Below, piece after piece: positions 50,855 through 58,418 of a stretch of DNA of 64,000 bases. This DNA is from Methylobacterium planeticum (lineage in GTDB: Bacteria > Pseudomonadota > Alphaproteobacteria > Rhizobiales > Beijerinckiaceae): the NCBI RefSeq assembly GCF_008806345.1, contig NZ_VZZJ01000017.1:1-64000 (forward strand), written 5' to 3'. The stretch's first letter is position 1. Each line of letters begins with the position of its first letter. A program made the translations under genes and the position numbers. The notes under the pieces were generated by a model, which was given only the letters and a program-made list of their open reading frames with translations, was not told the DNA's origin and searched no databases.

Positions 50855-50884
50855 TCGTTGCTGTCGGGTCGGTTCGGCCGGAGC

Positions 50885-53074
50885 CTACTCGCCGGCGTTG
50901 CGGCGCTCGCCGCGCTCGCGGCGGGGCTCTTGGTCGCCGCGGTCACCGCGCTCGGCCTTGAGCTTCTCGGTGAGGTCCTCGCCGGTCTGCTGGTCGACGA
51001 CCTTCATGGAGAGGCGGATCTTGCCGCGGTCGTCCTGACCGAGGAACTTCACCTTCACCTTGTCGCCTTCCTTGACGACATCCGTGACCTTGGCGACCCG
51101 CTGGGCAGCGAGCTCCGAGATGTGGACGAGACCATCCTTGGCGCCGAAGAAGTTCACGAAGGCGCCGAACTCCATCGTCTTCACGACGGTGCCATCGTAG
51201 ATCATGCCCGGCTCGGCCTCGGCCACGATCGAACGGATCCAGTTATAGGCCGCCTTGATCGCCTTGCCGTCCGAGGAGGCGATCTTCACGATGCCAGTAT
51301 CCTCGATGTTGATCTTGGCGCCGGTCTTCTCGACGATCTCGCGGATCACCTTGCCGCCGGTGCCGATCACTTCCCGGATCTTGTCGGTCGGGATCTGCAT
51401 GGTCTCGATGCGCGGCGCGTACTCGCCGAGCTCGGGCCGGGCCGCCGTCAGGGCCTTGGCCATCTCGGCCAGGATGTGGCCGCGGCCGTCCTTGGCCTGG
51501 GCCAGCGCCACCTTCATGATCTCCTCGGTGATGCCGGCGATCTTGATGTCCATCTGGAGCGAGGTGATGCCCTCGTCCGTGCCGGCCACCTTGAAGTCCA
51601 TGTCGCCGAGGTGATCCTCGTCGCCGAGGATGTCGGAGAGCACCGCGAAGCGCTCGCCCTCGAGGATGAGGCCCATGGCGATGCCCGCGACGGGGCGGCG
51701 CAGGGGCACGCCCGCATCCATCAGCGACAGCGAGCCGCCGCAGACGGAGGCCATCGAGGAGGAGCCGTTCGACTCCGTGATCTCGGACACGACGCGGATC
51801 GTGTACGGGAACTCGTGGGCCGGCGGCAGCACCGGGTGGATCGCGCGCCAGGCGAGCTTGCCGTGGCCGATCTCGCGGCGGCCGGGGGAGCCCATCCGGC
51901 CGGTCTCGCCCACCGAATAGGGCGGGAAATTGTAGTGCAGCAGGAAGGTCTCCTTGTAGGTGCCTTCCAGCGCGTCGATGAACTGCTCGTCCTCGCCGGT
52001 GCCGAGGGTCGCGACGACGAGCGCCTGCGTCTCGCCGCGGGTGAACAGGGCCGAGCCGTGGGCGCGGGGCAGCACGCCGACCTCGGAGACGATCGGGCGG
52101 ACGGTCTTCACGTCGCGGCCGTCGATGCGCGAGCCGGTGTCGAGGATGTTCCAGCGGACCACCTTCGACTGGGCCTCCTTGAAGGCGGCCTTGACCTTCT
52201 CGGGGGCGAACTTCTGCTCGCCCTCGACCGGGCAGAGGGCGGCCACGACCTTCGCCTTCACGGCGTCGACGGCGGCGTAGCGCTCCTGCTTGACGGTCTT
52301 CTTGTAGGCGTCGCGCAGCTCGGATTCGCAGATCTCCAGGACGGCCGTCTCGACGTCGGCGTTCTCCGGCGGGGAGAAGTCGCGCGGCTCCTTGGCGGCC
52401 TTCTCGGCGAGGCGGATGATCGCCTCGATCACGGGCTGGAAGTGCTTGTGGCCGAACATCACGGCCCCGAGCATCACGTCCTCGGAGAGCTCCTTCGCCT
52501 CCGACTCGACCATCAGGACCGCGTCCTGGGTGCCGGCGACGACGAGGTCGAGGGTCGATTCGTCGGTCTCGGTCACGGCCGGGTTCAGCTTGTAGCCGCC
52601 GTTGAGGTAGCCGACGCGGGCCGCGCCGATCGGGCCCATGAAGGGCACGCCGGAGAGCGTGAGGGCGGCGGAGGCCGCCACCATGGCGACGATGTCGGGA
52701 TCGTTCTCGAGGTCGTGGGTCAGGACGGTAACGACGACCTGGGTGTCGTTGCGCCAGCCCTCGACGAAGAGGGGGCGGATCGGACGGTCGATCAGGCGGG
52801 AGACCAGGGTCTCCTTCTCGGAGGGACGGCCCTCCCGCTTGAAGTAGCCGCCCGGGATGCGGCCGGCGGCGTAGGCGCGCTCCTGGTAGTTCACGGTCAG
52901 CGGCAGAAAGTCGATGCCGGCCTTCGGCTCCTTCCCCGACACGACGGTGGCGAGGACCGAGGTCTCGCCGTAGGTGGCGACGACGGCGCCGTCGGCCTGG
53001 CGGGCGACCTTGCCGGTCTCGAGGACGAGCTTGCGGTCGCCCCAGATCAGCTCTTCACGTTGGACGTCGAACAT
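50885..53074 (-). CDS. pnp: Polyribonucleotide nucleotidyltransferase (PNPase)
   Basis: A 729-residue 3'-5' phosphorolytic exoribonuclease of normal length. The sequence shows the first RNase PH domain (residues about 10-140), a helical domain, the second RNase PH domain containing GETQALVVATLGTGEDEQ (about 355-372), a KH domain with VIGTGGKVIREIVEKTG near residue 565, and an S1 domain (GTVVKTMEFGAFVNFFGAKDG, about 625-690). An Arg/Glu-rich tail (ERGDRGDQEPRRERGERR) ends the protein. It degrades and polyadenylates mRNA, usually bound to RNase E. It lies downstream of rpsO as in most bacteria. Confidence 0.97.
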   Translation of the reverse strand: MFDVQREELIWGDRKLVLETGKVARQADGAVVATYGETSVLATVVSGKEPKAGIDFLPLTVNYQERAYAAGRIPGGYFKREGRPSEKETLVSRLIDRPIRPLFVEGWRNDTQVVVTVLTHDLENDPDIVAMVAASAALTLSGVPFMGPIGAARVGYLNGGYKLNPAVTETDESTLDLVVAGTQDAVLMVESEAKELSEDVMLGAVMFGHKHFQPVIEAIIRLAEKAAKEPRDFSPPENADVETAVLEICESELRDAYKKTVKQERYAAVDAVKAKVVAALCPVEGEQKFAPEKVKAAFKEAQSKVVRWNILDTGSRIDGRDVKTVRPIVSEVGVLPRAHGSALFTRGETQALVVATLGTGEDEQFIDALEGTYKETFLLHYNFPPYSVGETGRMGSPGRREIGHGKLAWRAIHPVLPPAHEFPYTIRVVSEITESNGSSSMASVCGGSLSLMDAGVPLRRPVAGIAMGLILEGERFAVLSDILGDEDHLGDMDFKVAGTDEGITSLQMDIKIAGITEEIMKVALAQAKDGRGHILAEMAKALTAARPELGEYAPRIETMQIPTDKIREVIGTGGKVIREIVEKTGAKINIEDTGIVKIASSDGKAIKAAYNWIRSIVAEAEPGMIYDGTVVKTMEFGAFVNFFGAKDGLVHISELAAQRVAKVTDVVKEGDKVKVKFLGQDDRGKIRLSMKVVDQQTGEDLTEKLKAERGDRGDQEPRRERGERRNAGE

Positions 53075-53237
53075 ATCTCATCAGCCTTCATACGGTCGGG
53101 CGAACCCGGCACCGCCAGCGGCAAGACGGCGAGGGACTCCCGGTTCGGAAGCCCCTCGCGATCCTGCCCTGGCGTCGCGCCTCGAAGTCGCCCGGGGATC
53201 GACGGGCCGGACCCATTCCGCCCCGTCGATGGTCGAG

Positions 53238-53266
53238 CGCGGTCCCGAGCCGGGCTCGGGACCGCG
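53238..53266 (-). promoter_or_regulatory. Long hairpin between rpsO and pnp
   Basis: A perfect 14-bp inverted repeat with a one-base centre (CGCGGTCCCGAGCC/GGCTCGGGACCGCG) lies 12 bases after the rpsO stop. Without a T-tract it is more like an RNA-processing stem. In enterobacteria the rpsO-pnp spacer carries an RNase III site through which PNPase autoregulates; a similar use here is inferred. Confidence 0.55.
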
Positions 53267-53278
53267 CGTTGGAAGATC

Positions 53279-53548
53279 CTAGCGACGGATGCCGAGGCGC
53301 TCGATCAGCGAGCGGTACCGGGCCTCGTCCTTGCGCTTCACGTAGTCGAGCAGCGAGCGGCGCTGCGAGACCAGCTTCAGGAGGCCGCGGCGGGAATGGT
53401 TGTCCTTGCCGTGGGTCTTGAAGTGCTGGGTCAGGTTGGTGATCCGCTCGGTGAGGATCGCCACCTGGACCTCCGGCGAACCGGTGTCCTTGCCGCCCTG
53501 CGCGTAGTCCTTGATGAGCGCGGTCTTGCGCTCTGCCGTGATCGACAT
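53279..53548 (-). CDS. rpsO: 30S ribosomal protein S15
   Basis: An 89-residue protein, the standard S15 length: MSITAERKTALIKDYAQGG, GSPEVQVAILTERITNLTQHF, and KDNHSRRGLLKLVSQRRSLLDYVK with the conserved 16S-binding His-Ser-Arg-Arg. Binds the central domain of 16S rRNA early in 30S assembly. The usual upstream neighbour truB is not in the window; instead a divergent permease follows. Confidence 0.97.
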   Translation of the reverse strand: MSITAERKTALIKDYAQGGKDTGSPEVQVAILTERITNLTQHFKTHGKDNHSRRGLLKLVSQRRSLLDYVKRKDEARYRSLIERLGIRR

Positions 53549-53865
53549 CGCCTTTGGCCTTTCGGGATGGGGTGTCTGGATGCGGGCCGCCCCGTGAGGG
53601 AGCGGCGCGTGCTCGGGCCTTGGCCACTGCCGGGATGTCGTCCAGCAGGGTCTAACCCCCAAGCGGTTCAAGCCCCGCCCGTTGCCGGGTCGAGGTCGCG
53701 CGGACCATACACGAAACCGTCCGCAGCGCCAGTCCTCCCGGAGGCGGCCCCTCGCCGCGCTGTCCCCGGCCTCCACCCTGGCGCAGGATTTGCCGCCGGA
53801 ACGGTCGCCCGGTTGGGGTCAAGCGAGCCCCGGTGCGGGCCGAGGGAAGCGAGCGCGTGCGAATC
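53549..53865. other. Divergent region between rpsO and the permease
   Basis: About 315 bases with no gene seen. It must contain the rpsO promoter on the minus strand and that of the permease on the plus strand. No confident hexamers were found. Confidence 0.3.
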
Positions 53866-55299
53866 ATGGCCGTCACCCGCCGCAACGGCCGCAAGCCGAT
53901 CGCCCGGATCCTCGCCGAGCACGCGGACGCGGCGGCGGGGCCGCCGCTCGCGCGCAACCTCACGGCCTTCAGCCTCGTCTGCATCGGGGTCGGGGCCACG
54001 GTCGGGGCGGGGATCTTCGTGCTGACCGGCACCGCCGCCGCGCAATATGCCGGGCCGGCCCTGGTCCTGTCCTTCCTCCTCGGGGCGGTCGCCTGCGCCT
54101 TCGTCGGCCTCTGCTACGCCGAGCTCGCCGCGATGATCCCGGTCCCGGGCTCGACCTACACCTACACCTACGCCACCCTCGGGCGGTTCTGCGCCTGGAT
54201 CATCGGCTGGGACCTCGTGCTCGAGTTCGCCATGGCGGCCGCGACCGTGGCGGTGGGCTGGTCGGGCTACGCGCAGAGCCTGCTGGCCGATCTCGGCCTC
54301 AGGTTGCCGACGAGGCTCGCGTCCGCCCCGGGCGCGGGCGGGCTCGTGAACCTGCCCGCCGCCGGGATCGTCCTCGCCCTGACGGCACTCCTCGTGCGCG
54401 ACAACCGGGACGCGGCCCGCGCCAACGCCGCCCTGGTGGCGCTCAAGGTCGCGATCATCCTGGCCTTCGTGGCGGTCGGCGCCGCGCACCTGAACCCCGC
54501 CCTGTGGTCGCCGCTCGTCCCGCCGAACACCGGCACGTTCGGGGCGTTCGGCTGGAGCGGGGTGCTGCGGGGCGCGGGCGTCGTCTTCTTCGCCTTCATC
54601 GGCTTCGAGACCGTGGCGACGGCGGTGGGCGAGACCCGGGCGCCGCAGCGGGACGCCCCGATCGGCCTCCTCGGGGCGCTCGTCCTCACCACGATCCTGT
54701 ACGTGGCGGTGGCCGCGGTGCTGACCGGCCTCGTGCCCTACCGGGAGCTGGACGTCGCCGACCCGATCGCCAAGGCGATCGACGCGATCGGGCTCGGCGC
54801 CTTCGCGGTGGTGATCAAGCTGGGGGCGCTGGTCGGCCTCACCACCTCGGCGCTGACCGCCCTCTACGGGCAGGCGCGGATCTTCTACGCCATGGCACGC
54901 GACCGGCTCCTGCCGGACACCTTCGCGCGGGTCCATCCCGTGACCCGGACGCCGGCCCTGAGCCAGGGGCTGATCGGGGTGCTGACGGCCCTCGTCGCCG
55001 CCTTCGTGCCCATCGACATCCTGGGCGAGCTCGTCAGCATCGGGACCCTGCTGGCCTTCATCCTCGTCTGTGCCGCGGTGCTGATCCTGCGCCGGACCGA
55101 GCCGGACCGGCCGCGCCCGTTCCGGGTCCGGGCCGCGCCCCTGGTGGCCGGCCTCGGCATCCTGACCTGCCTCGCCCTGATGGCGGGGCTGCCGGGGGAC
55201 ACCTGGATCCGCCTCGCGGTCTGGCTCGGGATCGGGCTCGCGATCTACGCTGGCTACGGGCGCCATTCGGGGGAGCCCGGCGCCGCGCCGCGCGCGTGA
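53866..55299 (+). CDS. Amino-acid permease (APC family, cationic-amino-acid-transporter-like)
   Basis: A 477-residue inner-membrane protein of about 12 helices. LTAFSLVCIGVGATVGAGIFVLTG carries the substrate-binding GxG unwound segment of helix 1. CYAELAAMIPVPGSTYTYTYAT (helix 3) and FIGFETVATAVGETRAPQRD (helix 6) are typical of the CAT/YfnA-type group. ATG at 53866 is chosen over 53833. Substrate probably a cationic or neutral amino acid; not further assignable. Confidence 0.9.
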   Translation: MAVTRRNGRKPIARILAEHADAAAGPPLARNLTAFSLVCIGVGATVGAGIFVLTGTAAAQYAGPALVLSFLLGAVACAFVGLCYAELAAMIPVPGSTYTYTYATLGRFCAWIIGWDLVLEFAMAAATVAVGWSGYAQSLLADLGLRLPTRLASAPGAGGLVNLPAAGIVLALTALLVRDNRDAARANAALVALKVAIILAFVAVGAAHLNPALWSPLVPPNTGTFGAFGWSGVLRGAGVVFFAFIGFETVATAVGETRAPQRDAPIGLLGALVLTTILYVAVAAVLTGLVPYRELDVADPIAKAIDAIGLGAFAVVIKLGALVGLTTSALTALYGQARIFYAMARDRLLPDTFARVHPVTRTPALSQGLIGVLTALVAAFVPIDILGELVSIGTLLAFILVCAAVLILRRTEPDRPRPFRVRAAPLVAGLGILTCLALMAGLPGDTWIRLAVWLGIGLAIYAGYGRHSGEPGAAPRA

Positions 55300-55405
55300 G
55301 GCCGTCGACCGGAGGCGGGCCCCGCATCCCGGGCTCCGCCCTGCGGCCCCGGGATGCGGTGGACATCGATCTCCGCCGTCAGGCGGCGGAGGAAGGCGCT
55401 TTCCC

Positions 55406-55501
55406 TCAGTACGAGCGGTTCCCGGCGCGGCCGCCGCCGTAGCGGCGGCGCAGGAACTGGATGACCTTGGGCAACAGGAAGGCGATGAGGATCTTGCGCA
55501 T
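55406..55501 (-). CDS. Possible 31-aa basic peptide
   Basis: From the ATG at 55501 the frame encodes MRKILIAFLLPKVIQFLRRR followed by YGGGRAGNRSY. A short amphipathic helix with a strongly basic tail, on the same strand as xth. No ribosome-binding site is evident. Similar tiny basic proteins occur in Methylobacterium; existence is uncertain. Confidence 0.4.
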   Translation of the reverse strand: MRKILIAFLLPKVIQFLRRRYGGGRAGNRSY

Positions 55502-55597
55502 GGGGTGGGGCGGCTCGCGGTGAGGGGTTCGCGAGCCTCGCAAGCCCGCATCGTGCCGGGAGAATGCCCGGACCGCGCAGAGCGTTCCGGGCGCGCC

Positions 55598-56407
55598 TCA
55601 GAGCTCGAGGGCGAGCGTCACCGGCGCGTGGTCCGAGGGACGGTCCCAGCCCCGGGCATGGCGGGCGACCGTGACGCCGCGCACGGTGCCGGCGAGGTCC
55701 GGCGAGACCCAGGCATGATCGAGGCGGCGGCCCTTGTTGGCGGCGGCCCAGTCGGGCGAGCGGTAGCTCCACCAGGTGTAGATCTTCTCGGGCTCGGGCG
55801 TCAGGAGGCGGGCCGCGTCGATCCAGCCCGCCTCGCCGCGCAAGGTCTCGAGCCGCTCGGTCTCGATGGGGGTGTGGCTCACCACGTCGAGGAGCTGCTT
55901 GTGCGACCAGACATCGTGCTCCAGCGGGGCCACGTTGAGGTCGCCGACGAGGATCGCCGGGCCCGACACCCGGCGCCCGCCCCAGGCGCGCAGCGCGTCG
56001 AGGAAGTCGATCTTGTGCGCGAATTTCGGGTTCAGCCCGACATCCGGCACGTCGCCGCCGGCCGGCACGTAGAAATCGTGCAGGACGATGCCGGCGGCCC
56101 GGCCCGCCTCCGGTCCGAGCACCGCCGAGATGTGACGCGCATCGGCCCGCTCGCAGAAGGACATCACCGCGCGGGTCAGGAGGGGATGGCGCGACAGGAT
56201 CGCGACGCCGTTATAGCCCTTCTGGCCCGCGAACACGACGTGCTCGTAGCCCGAGCCCCGCAGCGCCTTCAGCGGAAAGGCGTCGTCCGGGCACTTCGTC
56301 TCCTGCAGGCAGAGCACGTCCGGCCGCTCCTCGGCGAGGAAGCGCAGGACGTGGTCGATGCGCAGGCGCACCGAGTTGATGTTCCAGGTGCTGACGGTGA
56401 AGCGCAA
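55598..56407 (-). CDS. xth: Exodeoxyribonuclease III
   Basis: A 269-residue Mg-dependent AP endonuclease/3' exonuclease. No ATG lies near the conserved start, so a TTG at 56407 (LRFTVSTWNINSVRLR) is the likely start. Catalytic blocks: WNINSVRLRIDHVL (metal Asn), CLQETKCPDDAF (metal Glu), FYVPAGG, LVGDLNVAP (Asp/Asn pair) and the C-terminal SDHAPV with the catalytic His. It repairs abasic sites. The order ftsK-lolA-xth on one strand is a conserved Hyphomicrobiales arrangement, here interrupted by the opposite-strand acyltransferase. Confidence 0.92.
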   Translation of the reverse strand: MRFTVSTWNINSVRLRIDHVLRFLAEERPDVLCLQETKCPDDAFPLKALRGSGYEHVVFAGQKGYNGVAILSRHPLLTRAVMSFCERADARHISAVLGPEAGRAAGIVLHDFYVPAGGDVPDVGLNPKFAHKIDFLDALRAWGGRRVSGPAILVGDLNVAPLEHDVWSHKQLLDVVSHTPIETERLETLRGEAGWIDAARLLTPEPEKIYTWWSYRSPDWAAANKGRRLDHAWVSPDLAGTVRGVTVARHARGWDRPSDHAPVTLALEL

Positions 56408-56614
56408 GGGCGGGGACTCGCGAAGGATCGAGGGCCCCTCGATAGCGGATTTTTCGAGCTTGGCGAGGGCTTGGGATCCGTTCGGCGCGGGCGCGCCGCC
56501 GGCCGGAGCGGGTGCGGCGGCGCGTCTCGCCGCGGGCCGCCCGAACCGAATTCCCGTGCGCGGCGGCCGCGGAGGGGCTATGGCCCCGGGCTGACACCCG
56601 CAGAAGGCCGCTTC

Positions 56615-57346
56615 GTGCCGCACCCTCGCTCCGTGCTCTTCAACGCCTATTGGGCTGCCTGGACCGCGCTGTTCCTCGCACCCCTCCTGGTGTTCGCCGC
56701 CTCCGGCTCGCCGGCCCGGCCGATCCGCGCCGCGACGCGCCTGTGGGCCCGGGGCATCCTGTTCGGCCTGCGCCACCTCGTCGGGCTCACCTACGTGGAG
56801 GAGGGCCGGGAGCGCATCCCGCGCGAGCCCTGCCTGATCGTCGCCAACCATCAATCGGCCTGGGAGACCCTGGCTTTCCTGATCCTGGTGCCGGATGTCG
56901 CGATCGTGGCCAAGCGCGAGCTGATCACGATCCCGGTCGTCGGCTGGTTCCTGCGCCGCTCGCCGATGATCATCATCGACCGGGCGAACGGCACCCAGGC
57001 CCTGCGCACGATGATCGACGAGAGCCGGGCGGCGGTGGCGGCCGGGCGCTCGGTGCTGATCTTCCCCGAGGGCACCCGCGGCACGATCGGCGATCCGGTG
57101 CAGTTCAAGCGCGGCGTCGAGCTGCTGTACGGCCGCCTCGGGTTGCGGGTGCTGCCGGTGGCGGTGAATTCCGGCCTGTACTGGCCGAGCGGCTCGCGGA
57201 CGCGCGCCGGCACCGTCGTGGTGAGCTACCTCGACGCCCTGGCTCCGGGCCTGCCCGCCGCCGACTTCCTGCGCGGCACCGAGGGGGCGATCGACCGCGA
57301 GCTCGACCGCTGGCGCCCGGCGGATCTCGGGCTGCAGATGCCCTGA
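56615..57346 (+). CDS. 1-acyl-sn-glycerol-3-phosphate acyltransferase (PlsC-like)
   Basis: A 243-residue membrane-associated acyltransferase beginning with GTG at 56615. One N-terminal membrane helix (WAAWTALFLAPLLVFAA) precedes the catalytic NHQSAWE block (HX4E rather than the usual HX4D) and the FPEGTR substrate motif at about residue 150. It adds the second acyl chain in phospholipid synthesis, or acylates a related lysolipid. It is divergent from xth and convergent with lolA. The Glu-for-Asp change is seen in a subset of the family. Confidence 0.9.
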   Translation: MPHPRSVLFNAYWAAWTALFLAPLLVFAASGSPARPIRAATRLWARGILFGLRHLVGLTYVEEGRERIPREPCLIVANHQSAWETLAFLILVPDVAIVAKRELITIPVVGWFLRRSPMIIIDRANGTQALRTMIDESRAAVAAGRSVLIFPEGTRGTIGDPVQFKRGVELLYGRLGLRVLPVAVNSGLYWPSGSRTRAGTVVVSYLDALAPGLPAADFLRGTEGAIDRELDRWRPADLGLQMP

Positions 57347-57356
57347 GGCGGCGCGC

Positions 57357-58313
57357 TTACGGGCGCTGCATCTGCTGCTGCAGCGCCTTGTCCTCGGCGC
57401 GCCCGTAATTGATCACGAACTGCATCCCGTCGACGGCCTTGCCCTTCTGCAGGTTCGAGAGCTGCACCGTGGTCAGGTAGCCCTGCGGATCGGTGATCCG
57501 CCACTGGCTCAGCGTCTTCATCTCGGCATCGAAGAACAGCTGGATCTTCGAGGTGCCCCCGAGGGTCGAGCGGTCCTCGAGGGCGATGCGGATGCCGCCC
57601 GGATCGTTCGAGACGTCCGTCACCGAGAGGTCGCGGGCGAGGTCGATCTTCTCGCGCAGCAGGAATTTCAGCGGCGTCTGCGAGATGAAGTACAGGTCCT
57701 GCGTCGAGAGCTTGCGGTCGCGCACCGCCACCGAGGTGCCGTCGGCGACGACCTCGAGGGGCGAGGGCTGATCGTAGTCGAAGCGCAGGCGGCCGGGCTT
57801 GGCGAGCGTCAGCTTGCCGCCGATGCGGCGCCCGTCGGCGCCGATCTGGACGAAGTTGCCCGTGAGGGTCGTCATCCCGTTGAAATAGGCGTTGGCCTGA
57901 GCCAGCACGGTGGCGGGATCGGCATCCTCGGCCGGCAAGGCGGCGGCGTTCGGGGCGCCGACGGCGGCGACCTTCGCCTCGCCCGGCGCCGCCTTGTGCG
58001 CCGAGGCCTTCGGGCCGCCGGTCTTCTCGCCCCCCTTGTCCGCACCCCTCTCGGCACCCCTCTCGGCACCCTTGGCCTCCTTTGCCTCCTTGCCGCCCTC
58101 CTTGACCTGCTTCGGCGCGGGCTTCCTCGGCGCGGCGGGGGCGGGCGCGGGCGCCTTCGGGGCGGGGGCGGGCTCCGGCGCGGGCTCCTCCTTGCGGCCG
58201 AACAGGCCGTCGAGGAACGACGAGACCTGCGCGGCGGCCGGGTCGGGCTGGAGGAGGCCGCCTGCGAGGACGAGCAGCGACGCGGCAAGCAGGCTCTGGC
58301 GGCGGCCGATCAT
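57357..58313 (-). CDS. lolA: Outer-membrane lipoprotein carrier protein LolA-like
   Basis: A 318-residue periplasmic protein. Residues 1-28 are a signal peptide. Residues about 40-135 are a Pro/Ala/Lys/Gly-rich linker with PAPEPAPAPKAPAP and GAERGAERGADKGG. The LolA fold starts near residue 138: ANAYFNGMTTLTGNFVQIG, GRLRFDYDQPSPLEVVADG, LYFISQTPLKFLL. It carries lipoproteins across the periplasm. The linker makes it roughly 100 residues longer than common LolA. It lies between ftsK and xth as in relatives. Confidence 0.9.
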   Translation of the reverse strand: MIGRRQSLLAASLLVLAGGLLQPDPAAAQVSSFLDGLFGRKEEPAPEPAPAPKAPAPAPAAPRKPAPKQVKEGGKEAKEAKGAERGAERGADKGGEKTGGPKASAHKAAPGEAKVAAVGAPNAAALPAEDADPATVLAQANAYFNGMTTLTGNFVQIGADGRRIGGKLTLAKPGRLRFDYDQPSPLEVVADGTSVAVRDRKLSTQDLYFISQTPLKFLLREKIDLARDLSVTDVSNDPGGIRIALEDRSTLGGTSKIQLFFDAEMKTLSQWRITDPQGYLTTVQLSNLQKGKAVDGMQFVINYGRAEDKALQQQMQRP

Positions 58314-58390
58314 CGTGGGCGTACTCCGGGAGCGGGAGAAGGGGGCGGGAGGCCCCATGCTTAGAGACCCGCCCTGTGGCGAATATGCGA

Positions 58391-58412
58391 CGCCGGCCCC
58401 GAAGGGCCGGCG
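58391..58412 (-). terminator. Hairpin downstream of ftsK
   Basis: CGCCGGCCC and GGGCCGGCG form a 9-bp stem with a CGAA tetraloop, seven bases after the ftsK stop. The T-tract is poor, so it may be a processing or stabilising structure rather than a strong terminator. Confidence 0.5.
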
Positions 58413-58418
58413 CGGAGA

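Noticed and set aside
50858..54025. A frame of over 1000 codons antisense to pnp and rpsO
   Set aside because: Typical of high-GC genomes; pnp and rpsO on the other strand are unambiguous, and the antisense product shows no recognisable domain.
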